From contig CAVSBZ010000007.1 of the NCBI GenBank assembly GCA_963726315.1, positions 558,001 through 622,000 on the forward strand: a DNA stretch of 64,000 bases, written 5' to 3'. A program made the translations under genes and the position numbers. The notes beneath the pieces are model-generated. The model saw nothing but the letters and a program-made list of their open reading frames with translations. It did not search any database and was not told the DNA's origin. Below, piece by piece: positions 8,632-17,753 of the stretch (within the stretch, counting starts at the first letter, position 1; every line of letters starts with the position of its first letter). The stretch is from FEB-25 sp963726315 (lineage in GTDB: Bacteria; Chloroflexota; Anaerolineae; Anaerolineales; UBA4823).

Positions 8632-9960
8632 CTACACCGATAAGGATTTGAAATGGGGCAGGAATGCCTTATTCTGCTCGAACATCTGATTGACCATCTG
8701 GCGGATTTCCGCCAGCGACAATACCGCCGAGGTCAGTGGATCGTAGCAGATGGCCTGGAAAACCAGACGCGGATCTCCGGTGAGGGCACCCTCGACCGCC
8801 ATCTCCTCGATCTGGGCAGTCAGGTTCGTCAGAGCGGCACACTGCGGAGGCAGTGACCCTACATGCACAGGCTCAAAACCTTTGCGGCTGACCCATACCG
8901 GAACCTCCACGCAAGCACCTTCAGGGAGATTGGTCACCAGTCCTGTATTGGCGACATTGCCATTGAATGAGAACGGGTCACCCCCCATCAAGGCGTTGAT
9001 GATGTGGGCAGCATACTCCTCCCCGCGTTCCAGCTCGATCGGTGTTTCTACGGCGAACCACTGGCGGGCTTCGTCTCTCCAGGTGCTCTCCGCGTTCTGA
9101 TACTCTTTGAGGATATAAGCGTACTCTCCGGGGTTCCAACCGGTGCCTGTAGTGCAATATTTTTCGATCAGGTCGGGGCGTTTACGAAACCAGGCATTAT
9201 ATTCCGAGTTGTGCCCGCTGGACTCAGTGACGTAGTAATCCAGGTGCAGGAACATCTCATTGCGCACCACTTCATGGTTGTAGATTTGAGGTCGCTCGGT
9301 GATGGCTTTACGGATCAGCGGGTAGGCATCAACGCCGTTCCACTCATACTTCAGGTACCATGCCATGTGGTTGAGTCCGGCGCAGGTGTAGGTAACTTCC
9401 TTATATGGCGCGCCAATCCAATATGAGAGCATCAAGGCGGTGCCTTGCACGCTGTGGCAAAGCCCTATCAGGCGGATGAATGTTTTCCGCTGGAGTGCTC
9501 GGCACAGCATTGCCATCGGATTGGTGTAGTTTAGCAAGACGGCGTTGGGGCAGTAGCGTTCCATGTCTTTGGCAATGTCCAGCATCACCGGGATAGTCCG
9601 CAAGGCGCGGAATATACCTGCCGGTCCGCGTGTATCCCCAACATTAATATCCACCCCATATTGCTTGGGGATCTCTATGTCGTAGCGCCAGACCTCCGTG
9701 CTGCCAGATAGGATGGTGACCAGAACGATATCAGCATCACGCAAGGCTTCCTCTCGGTCCAGGGTGGCGGTGACCGTGGCGGGGTATTTCCCCATATCGA
9801 TGATACGCTGGATGGATTTACGGGCAAATTCCAGCCGCTCGGGGTCGATATCCATGAGTGAAAGAGTAGCATCCTGCAGCAGGGGAAAGGTAAGCACATC
9901 CCGTACCAGGTCGCGGGTGAAACCCAGGCTGCCAGCTCCAATGAATGCGATTTTGATCAT
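8632..9960 (-). CDS. Glycoside hydrolase family 4 (alpha-galactosidase/alpha-glucosidase type)
   Basis: A 442-residue cytoplasmic GH4 enzyme; the family hydrolyses glycosides by an NAD+- and Mn2+-dependent oxidation-elimination mechanism. Visible features are the NAD-binding FIGAGSLGF (residues 6-14), the phosphate/NAD-side loop VGDTRGPAGIFRALRT, NYTNPMAM, metal-ligand Cys168 with His169 in GLCHSVQG, and Asn197-His198 in GLNHMAW. The GLCHSVQG sequence resembles MelA-type alpha-galactosidases more than 6-phospho-glycosidases, but the substrate is not proven. AAGGAG lies 8 nt before the ATG. No sugar transporter is adjacent. Confidence 0.93.
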   Translation of the reverse strand: MIKIAFIGAGSLGFTRDLVRDVLTFPLLQDATLSLMDIDPERLEFARKSIQRIIDMGKYPATVTATLDREEALRDADIVLVTILSGSTEVWRYDIEIPKQYGVDINVGDTRGPAGIFRALRTIPVMLDIAKDMERYCPNAVLLNYTNPMAMLCRALQRKTFIRLIGLCHSVQGTALMLSYWIGAPYKEVTYTCAGLNHMAWYLKYEWNGVDAYPLIRKAITERPQIYNHEVVRNEMFLHLDYYVTESSGHNSEYNAWFRKRPDLIEKYCTTGTGWNPGEYAYILKEYQNAESTWRDEARQWFAVETPIELERGEEYAAHIINALMGGDPFSFNGNVANTGLVTNLPEGACVEVPVWVSRKGFEPVHVGSLPPQCAALTNLTAQIEEMAVEGALTGDPRLVFQAICYDPLTSAVLSLAEIRQMVNQMFEQNKAFLPHFKSLSV

Positions 9961-9991
9961 ATAAACTCCTTCGAGCGTTGGATTTAGGTTA

Positions 9992-10019
9992 ATTATAACT
10001 TGGCATGTTGTTAGGTCGA
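9992..10019 (-). promoter_or_regulatory. Predicted sigma70 promoter of the GH4 gene
   Basis: On the minus strand a perfect TATAAT (-10, 9992-9997) is preceded by a TCGACC (-35, 10014-10019, 4 of 6 matches) with a 16-bp spacer, about 30 bp upstream of the GH4 start. Confidence 0.5.
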
Positions 10020-10126
10020 CTCAGGAATCTGCCAGTATAAATCCCACGCGGCGAAACAGTCGGTGTTCCCTACAACCGCATCGCCATTCGTCCTTTTAAT
10101 AAGCCAGATTTTACGGTGTGGTGTAT

Positions 10127-10887
10127 TTAATTGTGTTTGCGAGCTACGACGACCAGATTGGGGCTTTTATCGGGGTCGAATGGAGCTCCGCTCATATTCC
10201 CAAATGGGGCGAGGCTGGTAAAACCTGCTTCAAACAGGCACAGGCTGAGCTCGACCTTTAATATAGGACGCATGCGCGATGTGATTACTTGCTGACTCCA
10301 TTCGCCCTGACCCTGCCGTTTGAGGATGACCATGTTGAAGGTCAGCAGACCGTCTGAATCAAAGTCATAGAACCGCTGGAAAATCCACTCGGTTCCTTCT
10401 TCACGATGTGATTGTGGATCCATCCAGCGCTCATGGTTGGCGATCACCACATCAAAATTTCGGTTCTGGATGATGAGCGTCCCTCCAGGCTTAAGGCAGG
10501 TGGCAAAATCCACCAGGGCCTGATCCAGGCTGCTGCGGGAGAGTAAATGAGGCAGTGAGTTGCCCAGGCAGAGGATTGCGTCGAAAGTGCCATTACCAAA
10601 TGTATTCGCCAGCTCTCCAAACCCGGCAATTTCAAAACGGACCTCCAGACCAGCTTCCTGGGCATTAAAACGGGCTTGTTCCACCATGCCCTTGCTGATA
10701 TCTGCCCCTGCAGCTTGGTACCCATTCTGCACCAGGGCAATGGCATGCATCCCCGTCCCGGTAGCGGCATCCAGTACATACCTGGAGCTGTTCGCCCTCA
10801 GTTTTTAATGATAAAGGGCAGCTCGAGCGACAGCCGGTTGTGCCAGTTGACAAAACGATCATAATCGGAGCTCAAGACTTCGTACAT
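10127..10887 (-). CDS. Class I SAM-dependent methyltransferase, frameshifted near its N-terminus
   Basis: The gene starts with MYEVLSSDYDRFVNW at 10887, but the frame ends at a TGA after about 29 codons. The rest of the protein continues in the -1 frame through motif I (VLDAATGTG) to the stop at 10127. Restoring one A to the A5 run (T5 at 10802-10806 on the plus strand) joins both parts into a smooth 253-residue methyltransferase, with PFIIKKLRAN at the junction. Later motifs include GADIS, ILCLGNSLPHLL and LKPGGTLIIQN, the usual Rossmann-fold order. Substrate unknown. The intact downstream frame alone (from 10750) would lack motif I, so this is either a one-base assembly error or a recent mutation. 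Confidence 0.78.
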
Positions 10888-11029
10888 AAAGTTCTCCAAA
10901 AAGCGTCGATATCGGGTGGGGTGCGGTCGGTAGATTATAGACCACAATCCCCGTTATGGCTATTGAGTTGATGATTTAATATCCATGGAAATCATCGGCT
11001 TAATCTAAGCTTAAACTTATTTCAACAGG

Positions 11030-11064
11030 TTCTTCATACATTCTTCACAGGGGAGTGGTATGCT
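11030..11064 (+). promoter_or_regulatory. 11-bp direct repeat and -10 element (OmpR/PhoB-type box?)
   Basis: TTCTTCATACA and TTCTTCACAGG lie head to tail (11030-11051) with an 11-bp period, the layout bound by OmpR/PhoB-family regulators. A -10-like TATGCT (11059-11064) follows 7 bp later, upstream of the membrane-protein gene at 11096. The regulator is unknown. Confidence 0.45.
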
Positions 11065-11095
11065 TGGACAATAATGAATTTATGGAGGTTTTTAA

Positions 11096-11539
11096 ATGAG
11101 TAAAGTTTTAAAATGGATCCTTTACGTTGTGCTTGGATTGATAGCTTTAGCGGTTATAGTCGGGATCGTAGTGGTGATTTTTGGAGGGCTTGGTCATGGG
11201 TACTACACGATGCGGCCTGGCTTTAGGATGATGGAACCATACCATTACTCCTATCTCAATCCTGGCCGGATGATTTTTGGCGGACTATTGGGACTGGGTT
11301 TTCTCATCCTGATCATCGTCGGGATTGTCGCCCTGATCAGTGTGATCACCCGTGGCAATCGGCCGGCGCAGGTGATGCAAGCCACCCAGCCAGTTCCACC
11401 TACCCAGCCAACACCAGTTGCCGAAATGACTGCACCAACCGCTGAAACAGCCCCACTAACCCGCACATGTTCCAATTGCGGCAGACCTGCCCAGGATGAC
11501 TGGAAGACCTGTCCTTACTGTGGGAACCCATTAACTTAA
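11096..11539 (+). CDS. Small membrane protein with C-terminal zinc ribbon
   Basis: A 147-residue protein with two hydrophobic segments (about residues 7-30 and 60-84). A Met/Tyr/His-rich extracytoplasmic loop lies between them (GHGYYTMRPGFRMMEPYHY), then a Pro/Thr/Gln linker and a C-terminal CSNCGRP...CPYCGNP double-CxxC zinc ribbon. The Met/His loop could bind copper or another soft metal, but this is inference. GGAGG precedes the ATG at good spacing. Upstream is a PhoB-like direct repeat; downstream a strong 13-bp hairpin. No named family is recognised. Confidence 0.78.
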   Translation: MSKVLKWILYVVLGLIALAVIVGIVVVIFGGLGHGYYTMRPGFRMMEPYHYSYLNPGRMIFGGLLGLGFLILIIVGIVALISVITRGNRPAQVMQATQPVPPTQPTPVAEMTAPTAETAPLTRTCSNCGRPAQDDWKTCPYCGNPLT

Positions 11540-11625
11540 GCTGATAATATACGGAATAACCCCCGTGCATTGAGATCGAATCCTGACACCTGACTCACAA
11601 CCCAGGCTGTGGAGTGACCTTAAAA

Positions 11626-11666
11626 AAAGGTACCTCCGCAGCCTGTGGTTTTACGGAGGTACCTTT
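11626..11666. terminator. Strong hairpin between convergent genes
   Basis: AAAGGTACCTCCG (11626-11638) pairs perfectly with CGGAGGTACCTTT (11654-11666) across a 15-nt loop, with A-rich sequence before and T's after. It lies between the convergent zinc-ribbon and cyclodeaminase-like genes, so it may terminate both. Confidence 0.7.
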
Positions 11667-11761
11667 AACTAATTAAGTTGTCTTGTTGTTCAATCCAGTC
11701 TTAATCCCAGGTATCGCCGAGAGGTAACACGACAAGTGAACCCAGAATTGCTAACGAACTG

Positions 11762-12736
11762 CTACAAAGTCAGCCAGGTGCCAATCCCCATCGCTTTTGC
11801 CCGGCGGTAAATTTCAGGCGCCACAGCCATATCATCCATCGCTAGCCCGAGGTTTATCGCCAGTGTTCGTTCCTGCGGGTTTTGGCGACCGGGCTTGAGT
11901 CCGGTAACAATCTCGCCCAGGTCAGCATAGGGAGCGGGGGTAGTCTGAAAATAGCCCACTGATTTATAGTACTCAAACTGAGCATGGTCATCGGTGCTGA
12001 TTCGGTCCATTTGGCTTAGGGCACCGGACGTCCAATAGCTGTCAAAATCAACCGCGCTGCCAAAGGCGCCTGGCTGAAGCCAATCCTTTTGAATGGCAGG
12101 CGAGGGATGCTTGAGGATTGGCCCGGAGGTGACGACGAGCTCACTTTCAACGACCGCTGCCTTAGGCTCTTTCACTGCGATGATTTCGACACCCAGCCTG
12201 CCAGACATATCGTTGGCGTAGTGTTGCACGACTTCGGGATGGATATCATAAGCAAACACCTTCTCAATGGGGAAAAGCACTTTCAGCGCCTCCAGATTGG
12301 TGCGTCCCTGCACCCCGCAGGCGAGGATGCCAGCTGTCTTGCTTTCCGGTCGGGCAAGATACCTGGCAGCTAAGGCGCTTGCCGCACCTGTGCGGTAAGC
12401 GGTAATCCAGGCGCAATCCATCACTGAGTACGGTATGCCCGTCTCAACATCATTCAAGATAAGCAGACCGGTGATATACGGCAGTCCTCGCTTCTGGTTA
12501 TCGGGATATCCGCTTACCCATTTTATTCCAGCCGATTTCAGCTCGGGGATGAATGCTGGCATGGCATGAATGAATGCGTCCGGCATGGTGTGGATGCCCG
12601 GCTTGGGAGGCATCTCCACTTTTCCAGCGCCTTTCTCGCGGAAGGCAGTCTCGAGCAATTCAATCACGGTCGCCATATCGAGGTTGACTTTCGTCACATC
12701 TGCCTGGGATAAATATAAGATTTGGTGGGTGCTCAT
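11762..12736 (-). CDS. Ornithine cyclodeaminase / mu-crystallin family protein
   Basis: A 324-residue NAD(P)-binding protein of the ornithine cyclodeaminase/mu-crystallin family, whose members include cyclodeaminases, alanine dehydrogenases and imine reductases. Typical elements are KPGIHTMP near the N-terminus, SGYPDNQKRGLP, the conserved YRTGAASALAARYLARP and the dinucleotide loop GCGVQGRTNLEAL. The substrate is not predictable from family membership. The frame can be extended to 12820, but the ATG at 12736 (MSTHQILYLSQADV) has AAAGGA upstream and starts where family members begin. It is convergent with the zinc-ribbon gene. Confidence 0.88.
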   Translation of the reverse strand: MSTHQILYLSQADVTKVNLDMATVIELLETAFREKGAGKVEMPPKPGIHTMPDAFIHAMPAFIPELKSAGIKWVSGYPDNQKRGLPYITGLLILNDVETGIPYSVMDCAWITAYRTGAASALAARYLARPESKTAGILACGVQGRTNLEALKVLFPIEKVFAYDIHPEVVQHYANDMSGRLGVEIIAVKEPKAAVVESELVVTSGPILKHPSPAIQKDWLQPGAFGSAVDFDSYWTSGALSQMDRISTDDHAQFEYYKSVGYFQTTPAPYADLGEIVTGLKPGRQNPQERTLAINLGLAMDDMAVAPEIYRRAKAMGIGTWLTL

Positions 12737-12897
12737 AAGATTAGTTTCCTTTGTGAAATGGTTTCTGCTGCTTTTGACAGTATCGATCGTGATATCTTCA
12801 CTGATCAGGCACGCTGCCAAAATATTCCCGCTAGCCGCCTGATCGTCTTGTGACCTGAATTATACAATTTATCAGATGAAATTGGTCAGCTTGTTTC

Positions 12898-15405
12898 TTA
12901 TGATTTGGGTCTTCTAAGTTGGCGCCTGATCAGATTTCGCACCCATTTCCCAATTTCCACTGCCATCAAGAGCCCAAATGCGATGGCAGCAATCCAGCTC
13001 CACTGCTGCAGGGTGAGGGGCACTATTCCCAGTAAGTTCCTAATTCCGGGGAAGGCAAAAGCAATTACAACCATTAATAAACCGCCTATCACTGCCCATA
13101 TCAAGGGTTTATTTTTACTGAGCGGGCTCATGCGGAACAGCGGCAGGCGCATTGACCGGTAAGCGAAGATATAGATCATCGAGTTGACCGCAAAGCTGGC
13201 AAACACCAGGCTCTGACCCTCTTCGATACTGCCGTGGGACAGGTAGAAATGGCCAAAAAGGGATAGTGCTGCTATGGCGCTGCCGATACTGATCACACCA
13301 ATCAGGGTTAATCCGAGTGGCGCCAGGATTGGCTCTTTGATCGATTTGGGCTTTTCGTCCATGATGCCTTCTTCTTCCGGCTCAAAGCCCAACACGATGT
13401 CAGACGGACCATCGCAAATCAAGTGAATCCACAGGATTTGGGCTACCGCCAATGGAGCAGGCCAATGCAGCATCATTGCTGTGAATATGGTCAGCACTTC
13501 GGCAAACGAGTTCGACAGGGTGTAAGCGACTACTTTCCGGATGTTCTCAAAGATCACCCGCCCTTCCTCAATTGCTGCAACGATGGTGCGGAAGTTACTG
13601 TCCATCAAGATCAGGTCGGCGGTCTCCTTGGCGACGTCCGAGGCTGTTCCGACCACCACGCCGATATTGGCGCGCTGTAAAGCTGGGGCATCATTGACCC
13701 CGTCCCCGATCATGGCAGTCACATCCCCGTTGGACTGCAACGCCCGCACGATACGCAGCTTGTCCTGGGGTCGGATGCGCGAAAAGACCGCCACCTGCTT
13801 CACTTCCTGCTGTAGCTGCAGGTCGCTCATGGTTGCCAGCTCTTCTCCTTCGAGGCTGTGCTCTTCGGGTTTCATCAAACCAATTGTGCGTGCGATTTTC
13901 TCAGCAGTCTTCCGGTAGTCGCCGGTGATCATCTTAATCTGGATCCCGGCATGTTGGGCGATATTCACCGCTTCATGAACGCCATCCCGGATGGGGTCTT
14001 CCATACCTAACAAGCCTACCCAGGTGTAACCAGAATAATCTTCCAGTTTACCCATTGTGCGGTAAGCCAGCCCTAATAATCGCAGACCTTCACCCGCCCA
14101 TTCGTCAACCTGCGCCAGGATTTGACTGCGCTCTTCTTTATTAGTCAGGCACATACCCAAAACGATCTCAGGAGCACCTTTGAGGAAGTTATAGTTCTGA
14201 CCATTAAAAAATACGCCCGTCACGGCAGTGATCATGTACTTGGTCTCGCTGGTAAACAGCTCCTCAGCCAGCCGCTCTGAGCTGTCCACCATGTCTTGAG
14301 GAGGGTTGCTCAGGTTGGCTGTGGCATACTCCCACAAGGCAATGTCAACCGGTCCTTCCAGGTCGTTGCACAGCACCATGGTTTGCAACGCCCGTTCATG
14401 GTCAGACACATTGAGGCGCGCCACGCGCATGCGTCCTTCAGTGAGAGTGCCTGTCTTATCGGTGCATATGACGGTTACTGAGCCCAGGGTCTCAACAGCA
14501 AGCAGTTTTTTCGCCAACCCCTGGCGCTTCAAGATTTTGCGCATCCCCACCACCAGGATTACGGTCACTGCGATCAACAGCCCTTCAGGAACGGCTGCGA
14601 TTGCCAGTATGATCGACACCTGCAGCATTTCCAGGAAGCCTCTACCCATCAGCAGACCAGCGACAAGAATGGCGACGGTAAAACCGATGACGATGTAAGT
14701 CAGGGTTTTGCTGAACGATTTTAGACGCACCTGGAGTGGGGTGTCTTCTTCTTCATACTCGCTCAAACTGGTGGCAATTTGTCCCAGCTCAGTGCTAGGA
14801 CCGATCTTTGTAACTTCCATCGTCCCGCGACCGGTGACGGCCGTCGTGCCCATAAAGACAATATTGTGCTCAACCGAACTATTTTTGTTCACCGGCTCAC
14901 TCTCACCGGTCAGGATGGCTTCATCGACTGCCAGCTGTGTGCTCTCTGAAATTTCGCCATCCGCAGGGACGTGCTCGCCAGAATTGAGCAGCACCAGATC
15001 CCCTGGTACCAGCTCCCATACTTCCACTTCCTGGCGTTCGCCGTCGCGGATCACGGTGGTGGTGGGCTTCAGCAGACCCTTGAGAGCCGTATAGGTTTGC
15101 TGGGCTTGATATTCCTGGAAAAACCCCAGGATTACATCAATAATAACGACCGCCATGATGATGAAAAAATCGTTGTACTCCTTTACCACCAGCGAGACAC
15201 CTGCTGCAACCAGGATGATATAGACCAGCGGGCTTTTAATCTGGTTTAGCAGAATGGTCCATACCGTAGTGCCTTTTTCAACCGGCAACCGGTTTTCGCC
15301 ATATTGATTGCGTAATAAGCCCACTTCTGCCTGACTTAGCCCGGTGGAAGCGGTTCGGTTGATGGGAGAAGATTGATTTTCGTACACTTTCTTTGTTACA
15401 CTCAT
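12898..15405 (-). CDS. P-type cation-transporting ATPase (P2-type, Ca2+-like)
   Basis: An 835-residue P-type ATPase that pumps cations across the cytoplasmic membrane. It has an N-terminal cation-ATPase segment (LSQAEVGLLRNQYGENRLP), actuator TGES (166-169), PEGL in M4 (273-276), phosphorylated Asp316 in CTDKTGTLT and hinge MIGDGVNDAPAL. The six C-terminal membrane segments include the M6-type stretch ICDGPSD. These match the P2 (SERCA/PMA1-like, bacterial Ca2+ or Mn2+) group and exclude P1B heavy-metal pumps, as no CPx or metal-binding head is present. Ion specificity is inferred. It is followed by a VIT1-type transporter on the same strand, which suggests a local interest in divalent metals. 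Confidence 0.93.
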   Translation of the reverse strand: MSVTKKVYENQSSPINRTASTGLSQAEVGLLRNQYGENRLPVEKGTTVWTILLNQIKSPLVYIILVAAGVSLVVKEYNDFFIIMAVVIIDVILGFFQEYQAQQTYTALKGLLKPTTTVIRDGERQEVEVWELVPGDLVLLNSGEHVPADGEISESTQLAVDEAILTGESEPVNKNSSVEHNIVFMGTTAVTGRGTMEVTKIGPSTELGQIATSLSEYEEEDTPLQVRLKSFSKTLTYIVIGFTVAILVAGLLMGRGFLEMLQVSIILAIAAVPEGLLIAVTVILVVGMRKILKRQGLAKKLLAVETLGSVTVICTDKTGTLTEGRMRVARLNVSDHERALQTMVLCNDLEGPVDIALWEYATANLSNPPQDMVDSSERLAEELFTSETKYMITAVTGVFFNGQNYNFLKGAPEIVLGMCLTNKEERSQILAQVDEWAGEGLRLLGLAYRTMGKLEDYSGYTWVGLLGMEDPIRDGVHEAVNIAQHAGIQIKMITGDYRKTAEKIARTIGLMKPEEHSLEGEELATMSDLQLQQEVKQVAVFSRIRPQDKLRIVRALQSNGDVTAMIGDGVNDAPALQRANIGVVVGTASDVAKETADLILMDSNFRTIVAAIEEGRVIFENIRKVVAYTLSNSFAEVLTIFTAMMLHWPAPLAVAQILWIHLICDGPSDIVLGFEPEEEGIMDEKPKSIKEPILAPLGLTLIGVISIGSAIAALSLFGHFYLSHGSIEEGQSLVFASFAVNSMIYIFAYRSMRLPLFRMSPLSKNKPLIWAVIGGLLMVVIAFAFPGIRNLLGIVPLTLQQWSWIAAIAFGLLMAVEIGKWVRNLIRRQLRRPKS

Positions 15406-15524
15406 ACGATTACCCGGTATTTTTGATTACCTGTCACTAAGAATACATGCTATGATGCAGTATTCCTGGTCATTGATTTGAAAAAGTGGACATACTTATA
15501 CTGGCAATTGATTCAATCTATTGA

Positions 15525-16277
15525 TTACTGTGATGTTGGTACTTTAAGGATGGCACCCACTGCGAAACCGACCAGGGCACTTAGTGTGCCGATTAATGCC
15601 ATTTCCGCTCCACTCCGACCGGGGTGACCCACCGTCACGCGAGCTTTATATGCACCGACAGCAAATAGCACCATGGCAGTCACGACCACAGATACCACCA
15701 TGCTTGGGACGACTGGCAGGAAAATAAATGGCGCTAGAGGGATCAGAGAACCAATAATCGCTGAAAAACCCACGATCAGGGCTGCCTTGATGGCTTGTTT
15801 ACGGTCTACGGGTGAGAGCTGATGTTCTTCTGACATCATTACCGCCACCCACACGTCTGGATTGGCGGTTATTGTCTCAACAATATGCTCTAAAAGCTCA
15901 CCATGGAATCCTTTCTGAGCATAAATTTGCTTCACTTCTTCGCGTTCAAGCTTGGGCACCTGCTCGATATGGCGCATTTCGCGTTCCAGCTCACTATCGT
16001 AATAATCAGCATCCGCCAGTGTGGAGGTGTACGCTACTGCTCCCATTGATACTGACTCGGCGAATGTAGCCGCGAGACCAGCAACAAGCACCAAATAAGG
16101 ATCACTGGTGGCAGCTGCCACACCTAGAATCACTCCTAGCACATTTACCAGGCCATCTTGACCACCCAGAATGATATCGGATAATCCGGACGCGCTTTTT
16201 TGATGGGGATCCAGGTTATTATGCAGTACATGATCAGGGTGATATATTACATGAGGTGCTTTAATTCCTTGTTTCAT
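15525..16277 (-). CDS. VIT1/CCC1-family divalent metal transporter
   Basis: A 250-residue membrane protein of the VIT1/CCC1 family (iron and manganese transporters, Nodulin-21-like). The N-terminal His-containing stretch leads to the family hallmark GGQDGLVNVLGVILGVAA (about residues 38-55) and AESVSMGAVAYTST. A charged cytoplasmic helical region holds Glu clusters (DYYDSELEREM...KLEREEVKQI) likely to bind metal, followed by three C-terminal membrane helices. Length is usual for the family. It may be co-transcribed with the downstream ATPase (gap 119 bp). A second, damaged member of this family lies at 31830-32545. Confidence 0.9.
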   Translation of the reverse strand: MKQGIKAPHVIYHPDHVLHNNLDPHQKSASGLSDIILGGQDGLVNVLGVILGVAAATSDPYLVLVAGLAATFAESVSMGAVAYTSTLADADYYDSELEREMRHIEQVPKLEREEVKQIYAQKGFHGELLEHIVETITANPDVWVAVMMSEEHQLSPVDRKQAIKAALIVGFSAIIGSLIPLAPFIFLPVVPSMVVSVVVTAMVLFAVGAYKARVTVGHPGRSGAEMALIGTLSALVGFAVGAILKVPTSQ

Positions 16278-16399
16278 GATCTTTCCTGTTGATAAGATAA
16301 TTCCGAATGATGAATATCGGAAAAGGACGGTATTGATCGTTTAGATTTTTGTTTACCATTACATTAATAATAGTATTCGCTCAATTATCGAAACAGAAT

Positions 16400-16861
16400 T
16401 CATTTCTTGGTGATCTTTTCCAGGATTGGAGGGAATTCCAGCTCAATATTTGAAAACAGGTCATGTGCTTCATTTAGGCGTTCTTTTAACGGTTCAGGTT
16501 TATCTGCCATCAGCAGCATCCCGCGCTCCGTGATTTGGTGCAGCCCTGCCATCAGCCCCAGCCACTGCCGCATGTAAATGATCCATCCGCCAGGCTTAAA
16601 CCGGTAGTAATCCCGGCGCGGCATGGGGGATGCCACCCGTTCGATCAACCCACGCTCCACTAAAAGGCGCGCCATGATGCTGATCGAGCTCTTGCTGGCA
16701 TGCAGCCTGATACCCAGGTCGGTGATGGATTGGGAGGGTGGGTCAGAAATCAGTAAGGCTCCCAGGATGCGACCCGCCATGCGGGGCAGCCCCATCTGTT
16801 CGAAATAAAGGCCGATGTCCTCAATAAAGTGAATATCTTCTATGGGTTGATGATCATCCAT
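16400..16861 (-). CDS. MarR/GbsR-type transcriptional regulator
   Basis: A 153-residue winged-helix regulator similar to the GbsR branch of the MarR superfamily. The N-terminal part contains EDIGLYFEQMGLPRMAGRILGALL, then an HTH (SITDLGIRLHASKSSISIMARLLVERGLIERV) and a wing (PRRDYYRFKPGG). It lies 27 bp downstream of the methyltransferase gene at 16889-17695 and shares its promoter. That promoter has a symmetric AACGTT-AGG-AACGTT sequence between -35 and -10, so autoregulation is likely (inference). Ligand unknown. Confidence 0.87.
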   Translation of the reverse strand: MDDHQPIEDIHFIEDIGLYFEQMGLPRMAGRILGALLISDPPSQSITDLGIRLHASKSSISIMARLLVERGLIERVASPMPRRDYYRFKPGGWIIYMRQWLGLMAGLHQITERGMLLMADKPEPLKERLNEAHDLFSNIELEFPPILEKITKK

Positions 16862-16888
16862 TATTGGCTTCCTTTCGTAGTAATAACG

Positions 16889-17695
16889 TTAAGGTTTTCT
16901 GAACTCCAGGCAATACATAAAATTATTCCAGATATTGGTTAGATTAACCTGGACCATGGAGGCTGGAACGAGACTGATCGGTGCGGTGACTGCTTCACGC
17001 TGTCCGTGGAAAGCGCTTTTGAAACCGGGCAAGAATTTTTCATACCAGCGAGCTCCGCTTTCATTCTCATCGCAGATGATGATCTTTGTACCAGGTTTTG
17101 CCACGCGGATCATTTCATCGATCGCTTTCTGCTGGTGGTTAAAGAAATTGATCCCCCCGATGTGAAACACACAATCAAAACTGTTATCCCTGAAAGGCAG
17201 GTCCTCACCATTCCCCAGGAATAATTCTACCGGCCAGCCTTTTCTGCGGATGAGAGCACGGCAACGGTTTAACTGCCCGGTGGAGATATCCAATCCAAAC
17301 ACTTCACCGACCGTGGACATCTTGAACAGATATGGTAGGTTAATCCCCGGACCGATGGAGACCTCCAGCACTTTTCCACCTTTTGGTTCCAGGCGGGCGA
17401 GCAGATCCTGTCTCGCCTGAGAGTCTGTCGTGCCGAGTAGCCGGAATCCAACTTTCGAGAAAGCTGTGTAGATCAAGGAGAACCAGTTGTATAGGTGAGC
17501 AAAGGTCTTGTTAAGACCTTCCAGCTCGTTTTCCCTGATAAATAGAGGTATCCCATGCTGAATAGGGAAAATTTCCTGGCAGGCAATACAGCCAAGGCTG
17601 CCCGTCTCAATTACATCAATCACAGGGGAAGATTGGAAAGATAGCTCACCACCGCAAGTAGGACAGGCGAGTAGATCGAGGGTTGTACGTTTCAT
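16889..17695 (-). CDS. SAM-dependent methyltransferase with N-terminal zinc-binding (Trm112-like) segment
   Basis: A 268-residue protein. Residues 1-55 form a Trm112/YbaR-like zinc segment with CPTC (11-14) and CIAC, followed by HGIPLFI. The rest is a class I methyltransferase with motif I VLEVSIGPGINLPYL, GLDIS and a later GEDLPFRDNSFDCVFHIGG, typical of methyltransf_11 members acting on lipids or quinones. The substrate is unknown. It is the first gene of a two-gene unit with the MarR/GbsR regulator and has a well-formed promoter about 30 bp upstream. Confidence 0.88.
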   Translation of the reverse strand: MKRTTLDLLACPTCGGELSFQSSPVIDVIETGSLGCIACQEIFPIQHGIPLFIRENELEGLNKTFAHLYNWFSLIYTAFSKVGFRLLGTTDSQARQDLLARLEPKGGKVLEVSIGPGINLPYLFKMSTVGEVFGLDISTGQLNRCRALIRRKGWPVELFLGNGEDLPFRDNSFDCVFHIGGINFFNHQQKAIDEMIRVAKPGTKIIICDENESGARWYEKFLPGFKSAFHGQREAVTAPISLVPASMVQVNLTNIWNNFMYCLEFRKP

Positions 17696-17724
17696 AGAGT
17701 ATTATCCGGAATAATTAGTGCGGA

Positions 17725-17753
17725 AGTATACAACGTTCCTAACGTTTTGTAAA
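17725..17753 (-). promoter_or_regulatory. Sigma70 promoter with palindromic operator in its spacer
   Basis: On the minus strand, TTTACA (-35, 17748-17753) and TATACT (-10, 17725-17730) are separated by 17 bp. The spacer holds the symmetric AACGTT-AGG-AACGTT (17732-17746). A half-site AACGTT recurs at 16885-16890. The local MarR/GbsR-type regulator is the obvious candidate ligand. Confidence 0.65.

Noticed and set aside
10802..10806. Programmed -1 frameshifting in the methyltransferase gene
   Set aside because: The 0-frame sequence ATT AAA AAC is not a standard slippery heptamer, because re-pairing in the -1 frame would be poor; a missing A is simpler.
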